From the NCBI RefSeq assembly GCF_008831285.2, contig NC_045147.1, forward strand, positions 14,796,854 to 14,860,853: 64,000 nucleotides of DNA. The letters run 5' to 3'. This document shows positions 47,401 to 60,569 of the stretch, piece after piece. The first letter of the stretch is position 1, and every line of letters begins with the position of its first letter. The DNA comes from Nymphaea colorata (lineage: Eukaryota > Streptophyta > Magnoliopsida > Nymphaeales > Nymphaeaceae). Under the pieces are notes generated by a model that was not told the DNA's origin, did not search any database, and saw only the letters and a program-made list of their open reading frames with translations. The translations under genes and the position numbers were made by a program.

Positions 47401-50400
47401 CTATATTTTTAAACTCCTCATTTCTTATTAAGTTGGAGTGAACACAAGGGTCTGAAACCCAATCTAGTTTGCAGGTTTAGGCAGACAGGAGAATGAAGCA
47501 TTTGGCATGAACATGGGCGAACCACTTCTACCAGATTAGATGGATGTTTTTTTCTTTGATACAAAATTTTGACTCAACAAGTCGAAATTAGCCTGGACAG
47601 CCTCACGTTGTCTTCTCAAGAGTCTGAAACTAAAATAAAGAGAACAGTCGCAGCCATGAAAACAAGAAAGGCCACGAAGAAAACCTGATAACGATGCCAA
47701 TTAAGGGGGGGACAAAACTAACTGTATAACAAATATTTTGCAAAAAATAATTGACTGTCATAAAAGACATGCAAGTATTTCAAAGTCGCTAACAGTAGAG
47801 TGGGTAGATGTGTTTTTACTAACAGAAAAAAGATTCAATGTTTATGGGCCAACTTATTAGCTAGCATCCTTATCCGTATGAATTTCCTCATGTGGTTGGG
47901 TGAGAAGAATGGCATAGCAAGTTGAAATAGATGTTGGTAAGACATGAAGTGCACGTCGAAGTAGGATTGTACCAGCATCTCATCATTGAAACCCTCATCT
48001 TACTTCTATTTTACTAACAATAAACTTAGTGATGTTGCCCTCTCCACATAGAAATACTGTTTGCTGCAGTTTCAAATGGGAAAGGCATGCAGATTATGCC
48101 CTTCCTTACATGGAGAAAATTAGTGGAAGGTCGTTTGATGAGGTTGAATCTGATATTTTAGCACCACATTCCCATTTTATCACGCGAAGATGTGTGTCAT
48201 ATACTACACCCGCTGCTCACGCGAGATTCACTACGATATATCCTTTGAAACTAAAAAGTGCCACCTTGAGTGCTCCGTCCAGCTGGAAGAATTTGATCAA
48301 AGGCAAGCCGTTTACCATTATTGAGGGATACGCGTAACGGTTATCATCTGAAATTTCAGCAGTGTCAAGGGTAAGTGTAATAGAACCAGCGATGACAAGG
48401 GAATCATAGGATATGAGCAAAACAGACTACAACCCTCTCAGCTGGCACAAAGCCCAGTCATAACACACATGTCAACGACTCGAAATTGGAAAAAAAAAAA
48501 AGAACAAAACAAAACAAAACAAAACAGAGAAAACTGATCAACTCTAACCCCTTCTTCCTCTCTTCAAGATACACCATCATCAATAAAAAGCCAATATCTT
48601 ATTTTTTTAAAACAATGAAATCTACAGAGAGAACCATTCTTCAAGCTCACTGATGGTGCAGGAAAAGTGGTAATGAGCAAAATATTCTAGACCGCTGCCA
48701 CACCATTTACCACCCGAATTTTGCAAACTGCCCAACCCAAAGGCCAAGCATAAAGTACCAATAGGAAACGGCAGTGGCAGAGCGAAACAATGGCAGCTTG
48801 TAAGGACCACTCATATTGCTAAGTCACCGGCACTGGTGACTAAACTGCCAAATCGGATCTAGCTGGCCTCATCGGCACCTTTACACATGCTATGGCAACG
48901 TTTACATGAGTTCAGACTGTAACTAAAACTTAAACCCACCCTTACTCATGAGAAAACTCCCAGAAGAAATTAATAGGTTAATGGCAGTCTTCTACTAGAA
49001 GGATCTCTTACTCAAGGTGTCGGGAACTATTGAACAAGGTCAGCAAGCGTTAGTAAGAAAGAAAATAATAACGTGGTAGACGGACACTGTGATATCACTT
49101 GAGACTGCAGCATTGCCCTTGCCGTCTGAAGAACACACAAATGAGAGATGCTCATCAGGCTTCGTCTGTAAAAGTGCACAGAAGCTCCTAAAGCAGACCA
49201 ACAATGGGTTTTAGATTTAAAAGGAGGAGACGATATTGCCAGAAGAATACTTAAATAAGGTTTGTAAATCAAAAGATCTGAATATTTAGAAGCATATTAA
49301 ATGTCATAACGCACAAGCATTGTCTCCCAAACTTCAAACGGATAAAGCTGAAAGTGATTATGGGAGACGAGGATGATTCAGGGACACCACAAGCATTTTT
49401 CACATTTTTGTCAGTCAAAGAACTAGTGTAGTGAGGTCACATGTTAATTCGTCTCCATAAATTATCCTAGGAGGCTAGGAAGCAAGCAGTACATAACCCT
49501 AAAGATAGCAAACAATCAACTTCTGCATGATCTACAGGTATACTCCTGGACATGGATGTGATGGAATTTGTTAAACCACTAGTGAAAAATTGAATCGACT
49601 GGAAGGGTCAACAAATGACAACTTTTTTATTCAAGTCCAAATGAATTTCGACAACCATGTGCAGAGGATTGGAACAACTTTAGATAGAAAAAATTATTCT
49701 TGGTTCCTTGGTATTGACTCCTAGTTCACCATGTCTGAAGAGAAACGCTGGCAACAACTCCCTGATTTAGCATTGTAAGAGAGTATCCACAACCAAATTT
49801 GTCCATCAAGAGAACACCTATTAAGTGGTCCTTCATGAAGCAATCAACTCAAACACAGCAAGAGATCGTTCTTAATATCTTCTCTTATAACAGAATCCTT
49901 GATGCTCCACTCTAAGAAGCCGATAACTTCAGTCATAACAACGTCAAGTTTTCCAAATCAGAAAGACATGGAAACAATTACTTGCTAGCACAGTTGAACA
50001 AAGAAATATGAACTTCGAGAAAAGCAACTTTTCCAGTTTCCTTAATAGAAGATACTTTATTCCATGTAATTTTGGATCCTTTTCCAGCTTGAAGCACTTT
50101 CTATTTACATGGGGTCAAGTTTTCCTGCAGATATCGCACCTTTTTCCAAAGAGTTTTACACCCAAAACTTTTTTCATCATAATTCCCAAATTTTAGTCAA
50201 TACTTTGTGAAACTGAACTTAGCTAATTGGGTAAAATAGATTCTAAACAAAAGATTGCATGTGACGAACAAATGAAAAAAAGAATAAACTAAAAACTTGC
50301 AAAAGATCAGAACTCAAAACCAAAACGGCAAACTGCAGTATAGGACACAACAACGACATTCTAAAGCTGCACTTGAAATACATTACTGAATAGCATAAAG

Positions 50401-50464
50401 ACATATAGAGGCTCTGACAAAACTTATATACAAGCAATAAAAAGTTAAAGCATCCAATGACAAG

Positions 50465-50505
<41 letters not shown>

Positions 50506-51000
50506 GCGGTTGCATCCAATGCCATGTTACCAATATCTAATACCACTATAACCCCTCGCAAGTCAAGTCCCTTTTTCATTGTTTTCCCTCGAGAGTGACA
50601 AGTCAAAGAGGTTCACAATAAGAAAATTATTTCAATCTGCTTTGAAGTACAAAAGGCCTCTGTTGAATAGGATATGACTTCAGATAGATAATAAGAAAGT
50701 GCTATTGAACATGTGGGTGAAAGTAGCTAGGTGCTACAAAAGCTATGATGGATCTAGTTGGGATTTTGTTTTTGCATCATAATACAGTTACACTATTTAA
50801 ACTTGGCTTCATATTTCAACCCCTTCAGAATGGTCCTAACATATCTAAATGGATACAAAATTACAAATACTGACCTGAAGATTTAACACAGTTTCTTACA
50901 TAGTATTGACTTGTAGACTGATATAGCATTTGTATCAGTCCGATATCACATAGTAACCTGAAGAATACTTGGTAGTACAGTTTATGATGCAATGCTTATC
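47400..51000. other. Unassigned intergenic stretch
   Basis: No gene is supported. It is AT-rich with scattered short frames such as 48029-48337 (+), none of known type, a (CAAAA)n-like patch near 48505-48525 and a (TA)n tract at 50468-50503. Confidence 0.45.
50468..50503. repeat. (TA)n microsatellite
   Basis: About 18 TA units in unassigned intergenic DNA. Confidence 0.95.
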
Positions 51001-51107
51001 GTACAACTTCCACTTCCTCTTGTTTGAAACAAGAAGAATAAGGATGAAAAGTGGAAGAAACTTTTTCCCCCTTCCTTTCTTTTTGGCTTCTTCCTTCTCT
51101 CCTCTCT

Positions 51108-51677
51108 ATGAGGGTTCATAGTTTCTTTCTGGTTCTTCTTCTTCCTTTCTTTCCTATCCATCTGATTCTTTGCCCCTCTTCCTTCATGTGATGCCTCCAC
51201 ACTTCGCCTCCACACTTCTTCCAAAGGCCATTGCCACCACCCAGCCTCCTTTTCTTCCAGCAACACCCCCTACATCATCTTATCACAAAGTATACATACT
51301 TACATAGTGAACAAACATATGAGGGTTCATAGTTTCATTCTGGTTTTTCTTCTTCCTTTCTTTCCTATCCATCTGATTCTTTCTTCTTCTTCCTTTCTGT
51401 GATGCCCCCACACTCCTTCCAAAGGCCATTGCCACCACCCAGCCTCCTTCTTTTCTCCTTTTCTTCCTGCAACACCCCCTACAACCACTTATGACAAAGC
51501 ATACATAGAGAACAAAATATGAGGGTTCATAGTTTTTCTTCTTCCTCCTCTTCTTTCCTGTCCATCTGATTCTTTCCTCCTCTTCCTTTCTGTGATGCCT
51601 CCACACTTCTTCCAAAGGCCATTGCCACCACTCAGCCTACTTCTTTTCTCCTTTTCTTCCTGCAACAACCCCTACAT
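51108..51677. repeat. Three-unit minisatellite of about 200 bp, pyrimidine-rich
   Basis: Units start with ATGAGGGTTCATAGTTT at 51108, 51319 and 51519. Each continues with TTCTTCTTCC tracts, CCATCTGATTCTTT, TGATGCC and CCACAC words, CTTCCAAAGGCCATTGCCAC and GCAACA-CCCCTAC. Periods are 211 and 200 bp, the difference coming from indels and one internal duplication of a CTTCGCCTCCACA segment in unit 1. Read on the minus strand it gives Arg/Lys/Glu-rich frames, which I take to be a by-product of composition. Confidence 0.88.
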
Positions 51678-53766
51678 TCCCCAGCCTTTTTTTCTAATTC
51701 CTTTGTTTTCAATTAGATAAAACGATGGACAGCATCACAATTTATTTTGCATGAATAAAGCATAGTTAAGCATAAGATTACTTACATGTTCATTTCCATC
51801 ATCTTCACAACCATCTGCCACTTAAAGGAACCAATGGCATGTGGTAGGCAATGAAATCTTAATTTCCAAATGGTGATGAATGTCCATCTAAAGCTTACAT
51901 TCCACCTCATGTATGTGAGGGATCAATGGCTAATTTTCAGGAAATTGACGGAATTTATGAATGGCAAGAACAGCACTGACACCACTGACCAAACATGAAG
52001 ACAACGGTGACAATGCACCTGAATTCCTGCCACCATCAGCAGCAGCATCATAGAGTATTGAATTCAGAAAACAAAGAGCCTATTGAAATTGCTAGCAGCT
52101 GTTAGAAATGTATCTTCCATCTTTTTTTTTACATTTCAATAGTTGTACAGGATTTTGTCTCCAGTGGAGAAGTTCTTATTGGATGTATAATGACAGTGCT
52201 TTTATTAGTTTGTTCACTATCTGTACTTTGTTCTGTGACGTGCAAAGTTGCTAAAAGTTGAATCGTTAAACTATGGACCCTGACATTGGTTTAGTAGATG
52301 AAATGTGAAACTATGAGTCCATGACAATGCTTTAGTATGATTTAATCTTGTTCTGCGGATTTCTCATTTTATTTCTTTAGTTTTGACATTTTCTAAAAGA
52401 TGTAATTTTTTATTATACATATTTAGGATACAATAACATTCAAAATAATAAGCTACATCAATAAACTTAACAGCGGCTGCTCTGATATGCCCCTTACAAT
52501 ATTAGTACAAAAGATTGGTTGGTTTCTTTGCAGGCTCTACTTCAATTGTACACTCTAATAGTGACAACACCATGTTATTCGTTTTAACTTTCAGTTCATA
52601 TCTGTCTGTCTCCATGGCAGTCTTCTTTTTGGATAGGCTTCTATTGAAGAATCTAAGTTCTTCAACATTTCAACTGATGTTACAGATATATATGCTTCAT
52701 TTTTTGTCTTCAAATCTTCATTTTGCTTCTACCAAGAGAAGGGGTAAAAGGAGAGAAGTGGACAATAAGAGGAGAAGCATGCCATTTATGTGTTCCTCTC
52801 TTTTTAATTTCCCTTGCTGTTCTTTTATTTTCTTTCTTTTGGTTAGCTGATTGATTGGTACATGACGGGTCTCATTCTTGGTAGTCTAGATATCGTATTA
52901 TTATGACAAATTGGAGGAGTGCCCAAGCTTGGTCTCGGACTCTCCTAGCGGACACTTTCTTTCTTACTACTTCTCGTCTTGCTGAACATTAGCAACGGTT
53001 GTACTTATAGAGAAAGAGAGGGAGATTCCAAAATTGATGCACAAATATGTACACAAGAATAAATTAGAAAATCAAAAGTAGCACGTAATACACTTTACCA
53101 GTATTTGGAAAACTGAGATTTTGAAATCCCAAGCGTAAGTAAACAGTTAAACTGCTAGATTTACAACCAAACGAGTCTGAGTGCCATTTAAAAATTAAGT
53201 TAGCGATTATTTTTTAATACTTTCACAGGTTGACAAATAGGTTTGAAATTCAAACGTCATCTCTGTTCTGCATAAACCACATAAGTACTTCAAAGTTCAT
53301 ATATAGGGATAAGAAACATCATACAAACAAGTAAAAGATTATATGGATAAACCACATGGGATCTTTGACTCTGTACATCGTTCCAGCATCATACTGCAAA
53401 AGATCATCATTCAGAAGGAACAAGCAAACTGTCAAGGTAAAATACACTTAACAGAGCCCAAGTGAAACCTGAAAGAATGACGCCCGTCGAGGAAAGAAGG
53501 AAATTACTTGCTCAGAGCAACGAACAGCGGAAATCAAGCACAGCAATGCAAGAAATGGAAATAAAAAGAAAGAGGAAGAAGAAGATGTAACAGTGAATGC
53601 ATCCAGCATCATCACCGGAAGTTTGTATTACAAAATTATATACAAGGGAGAAAGACAGCTAGCTGCAAAAACCCCGCAAGAAAATTTAAAGCCAGAGATC
53701 AAAAGATAGACTAAACCTACTCGCGCGCTAATGATCCCGTTCAGATGCTCGACCCCAGCATCCTCA
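51678..53766. other. Unassigned stretch and probable GeBP 3' UTR
   Basis: No gene is supported. A short frame at 52515-52850 (+) is hydrophobic but unrecognised. The bases just below 53767 should contain the 3' UTR of the minus-strand GeBP-like gene. Confidence 0.45.
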
Positions 53767-54837
53767 TCAGCGAGTGCCAGTGGATCCTCTTGAGTTCCTC
53801 AGGTTGGAGACCGCCGTCTCCAAGACAAGCTTTAGCCGCTGGGACAGGACGTCAAACTCAGCAACCTGCTGCCTCCCCCACTCCTTCTTAATGTTGCGCT
53901 TCCTGCCCCTGCCGCCCCTTCCGCCGTTGCGCTCGGCGCGGCCGACCAGGACCGTCCGGATATCCTTGATCGACTCATCCAACACACCGACAACCGTCCG
54001 CGCGGTGATCCGGCCGAGCTCCTCATCTGCCTCGCTTTTGCCAACACTCTGGTCAGGATCAAGCACCTCCTGCTTAGGGCGCACAAGGGGAGAAGTCGCC
54101 GTCTTCGAAGGAGGAGGAGAGGGAAGGGAAGGAGGAGCGGACGCCGGCTCGTGGCGGATTATAACGACCGTCTCTTGCGCAGGACCGGAAGCGGGGCGCA
54201 CAGAGGCTTCAACGGCAGCAGCAGGTGCAGGAGCGTCACCAGGCGTCTGGTCGCCCTCATCCAAGGCGTTGGGATTGTCGGAGCCCCAGAGCCGGAGGGA
54301 GAGTTCGTAAACGACCTTCTCGTGCGGGGTCTTGAGGGCGATGGCAGCCCCGCGGCGTCGGACGCGTGCGGAGACGTGCCGGAACTTCTTCCTCAGACGG
54401 CGGAGCTTCTCGGAGAACTGGGTGCGGGTGTAGGAGCGGGACATGGAGGCGCGAAAGCGATCATAGAAGCGGGGCATGTCCCTGGGGAAACGGTACCCAT
54501 CGGAGCGGCTCTGGAGGAGGGCGCGCAGGAACCTGATCTCGTCCGGCTCCGACCACAGACGGTTGTACCTGTAAGAAGACCTGCCATCGGCGCCACCGTG
54601 GTCAGGAGAAGAGGGCAGATCGTCGTCGTCTTCGTCTTCATCGTCATGGTGGGCAGCCGGTAGAGGGGGATGCGTGAGGATGGCCAAGGGGTGGTGGGGA
54701 TCATCGGCTTGAGGGGTTGTGGGGGTGTGTTGGGATTGAGAGGAGGGGGCCTTGCGCTTGACGGGGAGCTTGCGAGCGGTCTTGACGATTGGGGGCGAGA
54801 TCGAGAAGGCGTGGTTGGGTGATGGAGGCGTGGCCAT
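53767..54837 (-). CDS. GeBP/STKL-type transcription factor (DUF573)
   Basis: Plant GeBP-family proteins are nuclear DNA-binding factors linked to cytokinin response, trichome development and stress signalling. This one is a single exon of 356 residues. A proline- and acid-rich N-terminus (an acidic run at 65-73) is followed by the DUF573 domain at about residues 93-185. The domain begins RLWSEPDEIRFLRALLQ, contains FSEKLRRLRKKFRHV and ends ALKTPHEKVVYELSLRLWG, all hallmarks of the family. A Ser/Pro/Ala-rich spacer follows, then an Arg/Lys/Gly patch likely to be a nuclear signal, and a C-terminal leucine-spaced helix (FDVLSQRLKLVLETAVSNL) like the leucine-zipper-like end of GeBP proteins. The start fits the frame: the next ATG lies inside the conserved part. 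The coding region is GC-rich. The subfamily is not resolved. Confidence 0.93.
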   Translation of the reverse strand: MATPPSPNHAFSISPPIVKTARKLPVKRKAPSSQSQHTPTTPQADDPHHPLAILTHPPLPAAHHDDEDEDDDDLPSSPDHGGADGRSSYRYNRLWSEPDEIRFLRALLQSRSDGYRFPRDMPRFYDRFRASMSRSYTRTQFSEKLRRLRKKFRHVSARVRRRGAAIALKTPHEKVVYELSLRLWGSDNPNALDEGDQTPGDAPAPAAAVEASVRPASGPAQETVVIIRHEPASAPPSLPSPPPSKTATSPLVRPKQEVLDPDQSVGKSEADEELGRITARTVVGVLDESIKDIRTVLVGRAERNGGRGGRGRKRNIKKEWGRQQVAEFDVLSQRLKLVLETAVSNLRNSRGSTGTR

Positions 54838-57166
54838 CCTGCAAGAAACAGGGTGCGCTCAATCGAAGCTCGCCCGCGGCCCTCCTTCTCCCCTGGCTTT
54901 CTCTCTCAGGGGTCGTCCCGTCCTCCCCACCTTTCTGTGTGTGCGTCACCACAACGGCGAGAGAGACGAGGGCTTTGCTCGTGCGACGACGCTTTTTAAT
55001 TTTGGGCGCTCTCTTATTCCCCTTCTGGCTTGGTCCTCCGGGCTCTTTCACCTGCGCCCGGCTCGGTTCCCCCGCTGCGCGCCTCTCCCCGTCAACTTGG
55101 CGAAGTCGCTGGATAGGAGAAGCCTGAGGTGCCGGTGTTTGACCAATGGCCTGGGCTCGGTCCCTGCTGAGCATGGAACCTGGCGCCCCTTACACATGCC
55201 TTCCTGTCTTGTTTGTAAAGTTGGTCCCTACCATCTTTAGCATTTAAGTCCTTCTGGGGGTTGTCCTATGGTCCAGAGCCCTGTGATCGACTCTAGCATG
55301 GGTTCCCACATTATTAATGCTGAAATGAAAGTATTGGCTGTAAAGCAGACACTGGGTACGCAATTCCTGCCTCTTATTAACAACTTATCGACCATTCGAC
55401 AAGGGCCGGGTTCCTGCTCTCTTATTTTGCCTTCTAAATGCTGTTTAAAGTATATCGTCAAAACCAGGTTTATGTTGTTTTGGGTGTGCTACCCAAATAT
55501 ACGCAAATTCAGACTTAAAACTGACTTAAAAAACCAAGGGGGTGTTTGAATGACACTTGGAGGCAAAAACCAAAATAAAAACAATGTTAAACTCAATTTA
55601 AGAAAAACCTAATTCGACAATACCTGGTTTTTCTTAAAAAAAAATGGGATGGCATTCAAAGGCCCCCAAAATTTCAACAAGGCTTTCTTTTACATAACAA
55701 GTTTCTGAAGACCTGTTCTCAATCTTCGAGTATTTGAAAACCTGTTCGCCTCTCTTTAACTTTCATGTTTTGAGATTGAAGTAGTTGATTTTACTTGGCC
55801 ATTTACATCTGCAAATTAGCCTTGCGGAAATGGGCATCACAATTTTTAGCCACTGCCGCTCGACTTACCCTCTCATGAGAGAGTCCATTTCCCTTATTTT
55901 CAACTATTCTTCTTGGTCTTCGAATGCAATTGAACAAGAGTCCATACCTTAATGGAATCTAATTTTTAAATTTACAATCTGAATGTGATCTCTGACCTTG
56001 CACTTCACATAATTGAATCCAACTTTTAAATACACAACGGAACCTGAACCACATTATGATATGTTAAGAACCGTACTTCTAAACATGTATGGTTGTCATA
56101 TATAAGATATTTATTTAAAATGGAATTCAAATCTGAATCTGTCAGGATATTTATCTAAAACCAAATCAGAATCCAAGCTCGATTAAACCATTCACATGTG
56201 AGGTATGAACTGGATCGCAAGTTGGTATTAACATGGTTATAGATTAGATTCAGGGAAAAGGGATCAAATCATATCCCAGAGAGGTTTAGGTAGGCTTTAG
56301 ATTAAACGTGAATGAGAATGAGATCGCTAGATACCAGACATGAGCAGGATTGACTAATAGCTCATTGACCTCCATGGTGGTTAGCAGGAGGACAAATGAG
56401 AAAGGTGAAGCTGAAGACTTTAGATTAAATTCCGACATTGTTAAATCTCGTTCAAAGAGTTTCTTGTTGATTTTGTTCTCGTTGCATAGATTCGTGACCA
56501 AGGCTAGTCACAGCAAACAAAAACTTTCATGGGTAGGGCCATCTTCAATTCAACTGGAAGGACTTTGAGAAAATGAAAAGCAAGTGGGAAGTCAGAACGT
56601 GACTTGCTGGACTCCAGGCGCAATTGGCCAAGAAAAATGATGGCGGAAATCAAGCTCCCCACCACAGCCATTGTGGCCTCTGGTTTTGTGGGCGGCATTT
56701 TGTTAGATATCGTCGACAAACTTCATGTCCACGGCGAGAACGGCCAGATTGTGCTATCTTTCTTACCAGGCTATGTTCTTATTTGCCAAATGACGACAAT
56801 CAACAGATTTTATCTGTCTTGAATGTTCGTAAAACTTGTTACTTTGTTCTGGCCGCATAAAGACGGTAAGGGCGAGGATCTTAAGCCCCAAAGTTTCACC
56901 ATCTTCAGAATCGATCCTACCATATGAAAAAAGGTGTACTTTTTTTCGTCTTCGAACAGTTGGAGTTTGAACCTTGGGCCAGCAAAAAAGATACGAGCAA
57001 AACCGAACATAGTGTCCACTTTTCTGCAGCGGCAATCAATGCGTTATCACGTTCCTCAACTGCTCCCTTTCATCATCCAGAGACCGGAGACTTCGTGCCT
57101 TGGAGGAGAAGCCACCGTCGAAGCTTCCAGAACAACCACGAAATGAGCGGCTGGCCTTCTTCCCCT
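54838..57166. other. Intergenic between GeBP-like gene and MGST3
   Basis: The first 350 bases (54838-55190) are GC-rich, consistent with the 5' UTR and promoter of the GeBP-like gene. They produce overlapping open frames on both strands that I regard as compositional. The rest is AT-rich. Around 56100-56280 there are GAATTCAAATCTGAATC-type words that also occur near 42900-43060 and 43830-43980, a dispersed degenerate repeat. No gene is supported. Confidence 0.45.
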
Positions 57167-57167
57167 G

Positions 57168-57174
57168 TATAAAT
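57168..57174 (+). promoter_or_regulatory. TATA box of MGST3
   Basis: TATAAAT lies about 100 bp before the ATG at 57271, which implies a 5' UTR of about 70 nt. It falls inside the open frame that runs upstream from 57271, so that upstream extension is not coding. Confidence 0.55.
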
Positions 57175-57270
57175 TACAGATCCCCGGAAAGGCTTCCCAT
57201 CAGAAAGTCAAGAAAAGAAACAAGGGAAGCAAAAAGACTTTCACCAGGGCACACGCGCACGAGAGAAAAG

Positions 57271-58523
57271 ATGGCTGTCGAGATACCCAAAGAGTATGGT
57301 TTCGTCGTCCTCGTTCTGGTCCTCTATTCCTTCTTCAATTTCTGGATGGCCTTCCAAGTTGGCATGGCCAGGAAAAGGTACACATATGGAGAGGAATTAC
57401 TTGCCCTCCATTTCTATCTCTCTGTCTATCTCAAGGATTTAAAGCCCCTTCCTCTGTGACTGGTTAAGAACCCGTTTTTCTCCTTTTGTTGGTGAATGTT
57501 TCTTTTTCATTGTCTTCAAGGTATAAGGTCCCCTACCCAACCCTCTACGCTATCGAATCAGAGAACAAGGATGCTAAGCTCTTCAACTGCGTTCAGGTAT
57601 CCCGTGAATGATTCACCATTTCTTTGATTTTAGACAGTTTCTTCCATTTGTGTCTTCGTAAGTGTGTGCTTAATGGCGGATGGCTGCTGATGGTTCTTTC
57701 TCTTGTTTTTGGCTGGATGGTGGTGATGCAGCGAGGGCATCAGAACTCGCTTGAGGTGATGCCCATCTTCTTTGTCCTCCTCTTGTTGGGAGGCGTTCGA
57801 CATCCTCTGGTCGCCGCCGGCTTGGGGTTCGTCTACATCGTGGCTCGCTACTTCTACTTTACCGGTTACTCGAGTGGAGACCCCGCCAAGAGATTGACAC
57901 TCGGGTACTCATTGTTTGATTCCATAACTGATAAATTCTCATCGCCGGCTCATGACTCTTGTAGATATCTACTGTCTTCTACTTTTAGTTGTTTAGGGCA
58001 GGATTTGAATCCAGATAAGACATGATCAACAGTTTGCAAGCCGTGTTTATGATCTTGTGAGCATGGCAGTTCGTCTAGTTGGAGAAATTGGATCCCTGAA
58101 CACGACACTGATCGGGATTTCTGGTAATGGGAACAAAGAACGCCCATGTAAGAGAACTAGAAGATCTGAGACCAGATCAAGAGTCTTTTGATGTTTGTAA
58201 CAGGAAGAAAGTGTTGTGTCGTGAAATTTACGATTTCATTTCATGAAAAAGTGGGATCCTTTCTCAAAAGATTCGTTAAAAAGTATTTCCTATCTTTGGA
58301 GGAAAGGGAGTTACTTCCTTTCGGAACGCATGGTCATCCCGCCCTGGAAATGCTTTCTGAATCTCTCCCCCTCCCCCCATTTTCCTAAAGTTTGGTTTCA
58401 TGGTGGTTTTATTCTGATGAAATTTTGTTATCTTCCCATTACTGCAGGAAGTACAACATGTTCGCTCTTTTGGGTCTCTTAGGGTGCACGATTTCCTTTG
58501 CTGTCAGCCTTATTCGCGGATGA
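57271..58523 (+). CDS. MGST3: Microsomal glutathione S-transferase 3 (MAPEG)
   Basis: This is a membrane enzyme of the ER that conjugates glutathione to, or reduces, lipid hydroperoxides and other electrophiles. Exons are 57271-57377, 57521-57596, 57732-57904 and 58448-58523, all GT-AG and in phase, giving 143 residues, the usual length. Four hydrophobic segments lie at about residues 9-32, 68-85, 88-105 and 120-140. The MAPEG signature FNCVQRGHQNSLE spans 57-69, with the NxxRxHQNxLE pattern complete. KYNMFALLGLLGCTISF is the usual last helix. The start MAVEIPKEYGF matches plant MGST3. Longer in-frame starts upstream (57100) were rejected because the TATA box lies within them. Confidence 0.95.
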
Positions 58524-60123
58524 AGACGAATACATGACAGATTGGTCGTTTGCCGTCGTTTCCTTTGTTGTACCACTTGAGTGTTTGGAGTGAGATTGCT
58601 GTTCTGCTCTTCCATGAACTAAAAGAAGGATGCTTGCCTATCGAAATCTGTAGTTCGAATGCAATGTATCATCTACAGGCAATATCTGATTGGAACTCTT
58701 TTTTCTGGAAAGAAATGGTTCACATTTGGTGGTTTGGTACTTTGCCTTCTCATTCATTTGTTATGTAGTGGTCGAATTTCTCTTCTGTTCGTCCTTTGTT
58801 TCTTGAGAGAAGCCGCTTGTTTTGGTTGAGAAGGCCTGATACGGGTTTCGCAGATCCGAGTGACGAAGCAAGCTTTAACAGCAAGCGCCCTTGTGAAGAA
58901 ATATAATCATGTACTAATTTAATTCAAAAACGAGATTTCCCAATTCAAAAGGTTGTTCCATCATTTGACTAATTTCTCACCGTCCATTTTTCATGTTTGA
59001 GGAGAGATATACTCCTTTCCACAGTTCGTTCTAAATGGACGTGGTATTATTGTTGACTTAGTGCCTCTACCTGCCGGTCCATGTGGATGTAACCTTTTGG
59101 AACTTTCAGAGCCAACTTCATTTTTGAGCGCAACTGGTGGTTGACTGGTTGTCCTTCTGGCCCTCTTTGTTGTTCCCTTGGATTCAAGCATCCATCGGCC
59201 TCAAAATGATTATGATTGTCGATGGCCAGCAAGGTATCAATGTAACAACCTTCCGCCGACTGGTGGTTGAGATATGGGTCCAATCATTTTATTTTCCTGT
59301 TTTGGGTTTTGGATTAATCACAAAAACATGATTTAAGGAATATCCAAACTTTAGGGGTCGTTTGGCAGCCATGAAAATGTCTCAAAAATGAAGGCAGCAC
59401 ATAGTGTTCCTCCCGTCAATGGACCTTATAAAGAACCAACTCTATCAAAACTGGTTATTTCATCCGGACACGTTCGCCAGATACTGTAAATACAGTATCA
59501 GGTGCATGCATATCAGGAAAAGTAAAAAAAACTAAGTCCAGCGAGTTTCCTGAACCTAAATCGCGAAAACTCAAACAAAGCAAGTTTCTGGACCATCCAA
59601 ATCATAGTGCTGCAAACTGAAGCCCAGCCTCAAATCACATGCTTAAACGAACAACAAAATTCTAGGTTCTAGAAACCTGTGAAACATGACTTCTTTCCTG
59701 GGACGAGTAAAATGAAGTTCTGATTAGAGTTCAAAGGATTAAACTAAATTTATACAAGAAATCTGCAGCCAAAGGTTAGCCGGTAACTAACAAGCTCTCC
59801 AACAAATTTATGGCTGTGTAGAGTTTATGGATCAGTCAGTTCATACCACTCCAAAAAAGAATCAAACTCGGTTGTCATCTGATCTCTTCTCCAACCAAAC
59901 AATGTTTCTAACAGGAAGGGTTTGGGAGAGTTTTCAACCAAAAGGAATTGGAACTTTCTTCCGGTGCTTCATTGTGATAAAATTCCCCAACGTCGCATTT
60001 CTCACTTGAAGACGTATATAGTATATACGATTGCCTATGGCCTGAGGCAGACTCATCTTTACACGATTGCTTGTTCTTTCGCTTCAAGTACAGCTCCATG
60101 CATCAAACTGAACCCCCAATTAC
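58524..60123. other. Intergenic, MGST3 and HRD3A 3' regions
   Basis: Two convergent genes end here. The first few hundred bases should be the MGST3 3' UTR, and the last hundred or so that of HRD3A. No further gene, RNA or repeat of note is seen. Confidence 0.5.
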
Positions 60124-60524
60124 TCAATTGACCACATTCTCTGGTTCAGGGTGAAGAGCCACAAGCTGTCGCCGTTGTCGCTCACGGAGGTAAAGAACAG
60201 TAATAAGGCACACGAAGAGGGTCAGAATAGTGGCATTCCCTTCATCCATAATGTTGCTCTGTATCCAAACCGCAACTTTAGGACAGACCCTCGGAAGTGA
60301 ATCTAGGAAATCAACCTGCAATCAGTAACAACACAATCATGGACCACTAGCTTAACTTTTTCCTGCTAAGTATAACCAGATAGAGACACCGTACATGCAC
60401 GTACAAGAGAATTTTGGAAACCATGTTCCTTTTCTCCACCAATTTGCTCGAACAAGTTAACAGAAAAGTTGGACCTAATTTCAAGCAAGGGTATATGGTA
60501 GTGGAGGGGATATACGAAAGACAG

Positions 60525-60569
<45 letters not shown>

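Noticed and set aside
54151-55240. Open frames on both strands over and upstream of the GeBP-like gene
   Set aside because: They overlap the DUF573 gene or its GC-rich 5' region, carry no recognised motif, and reflect composition.
57100-57270. N-terminal extension of MGST3 from an earlier ATG
   Set aside because: The extension contains the TATA box and is absent from the family. MAVEIPKEYG is the normal start.
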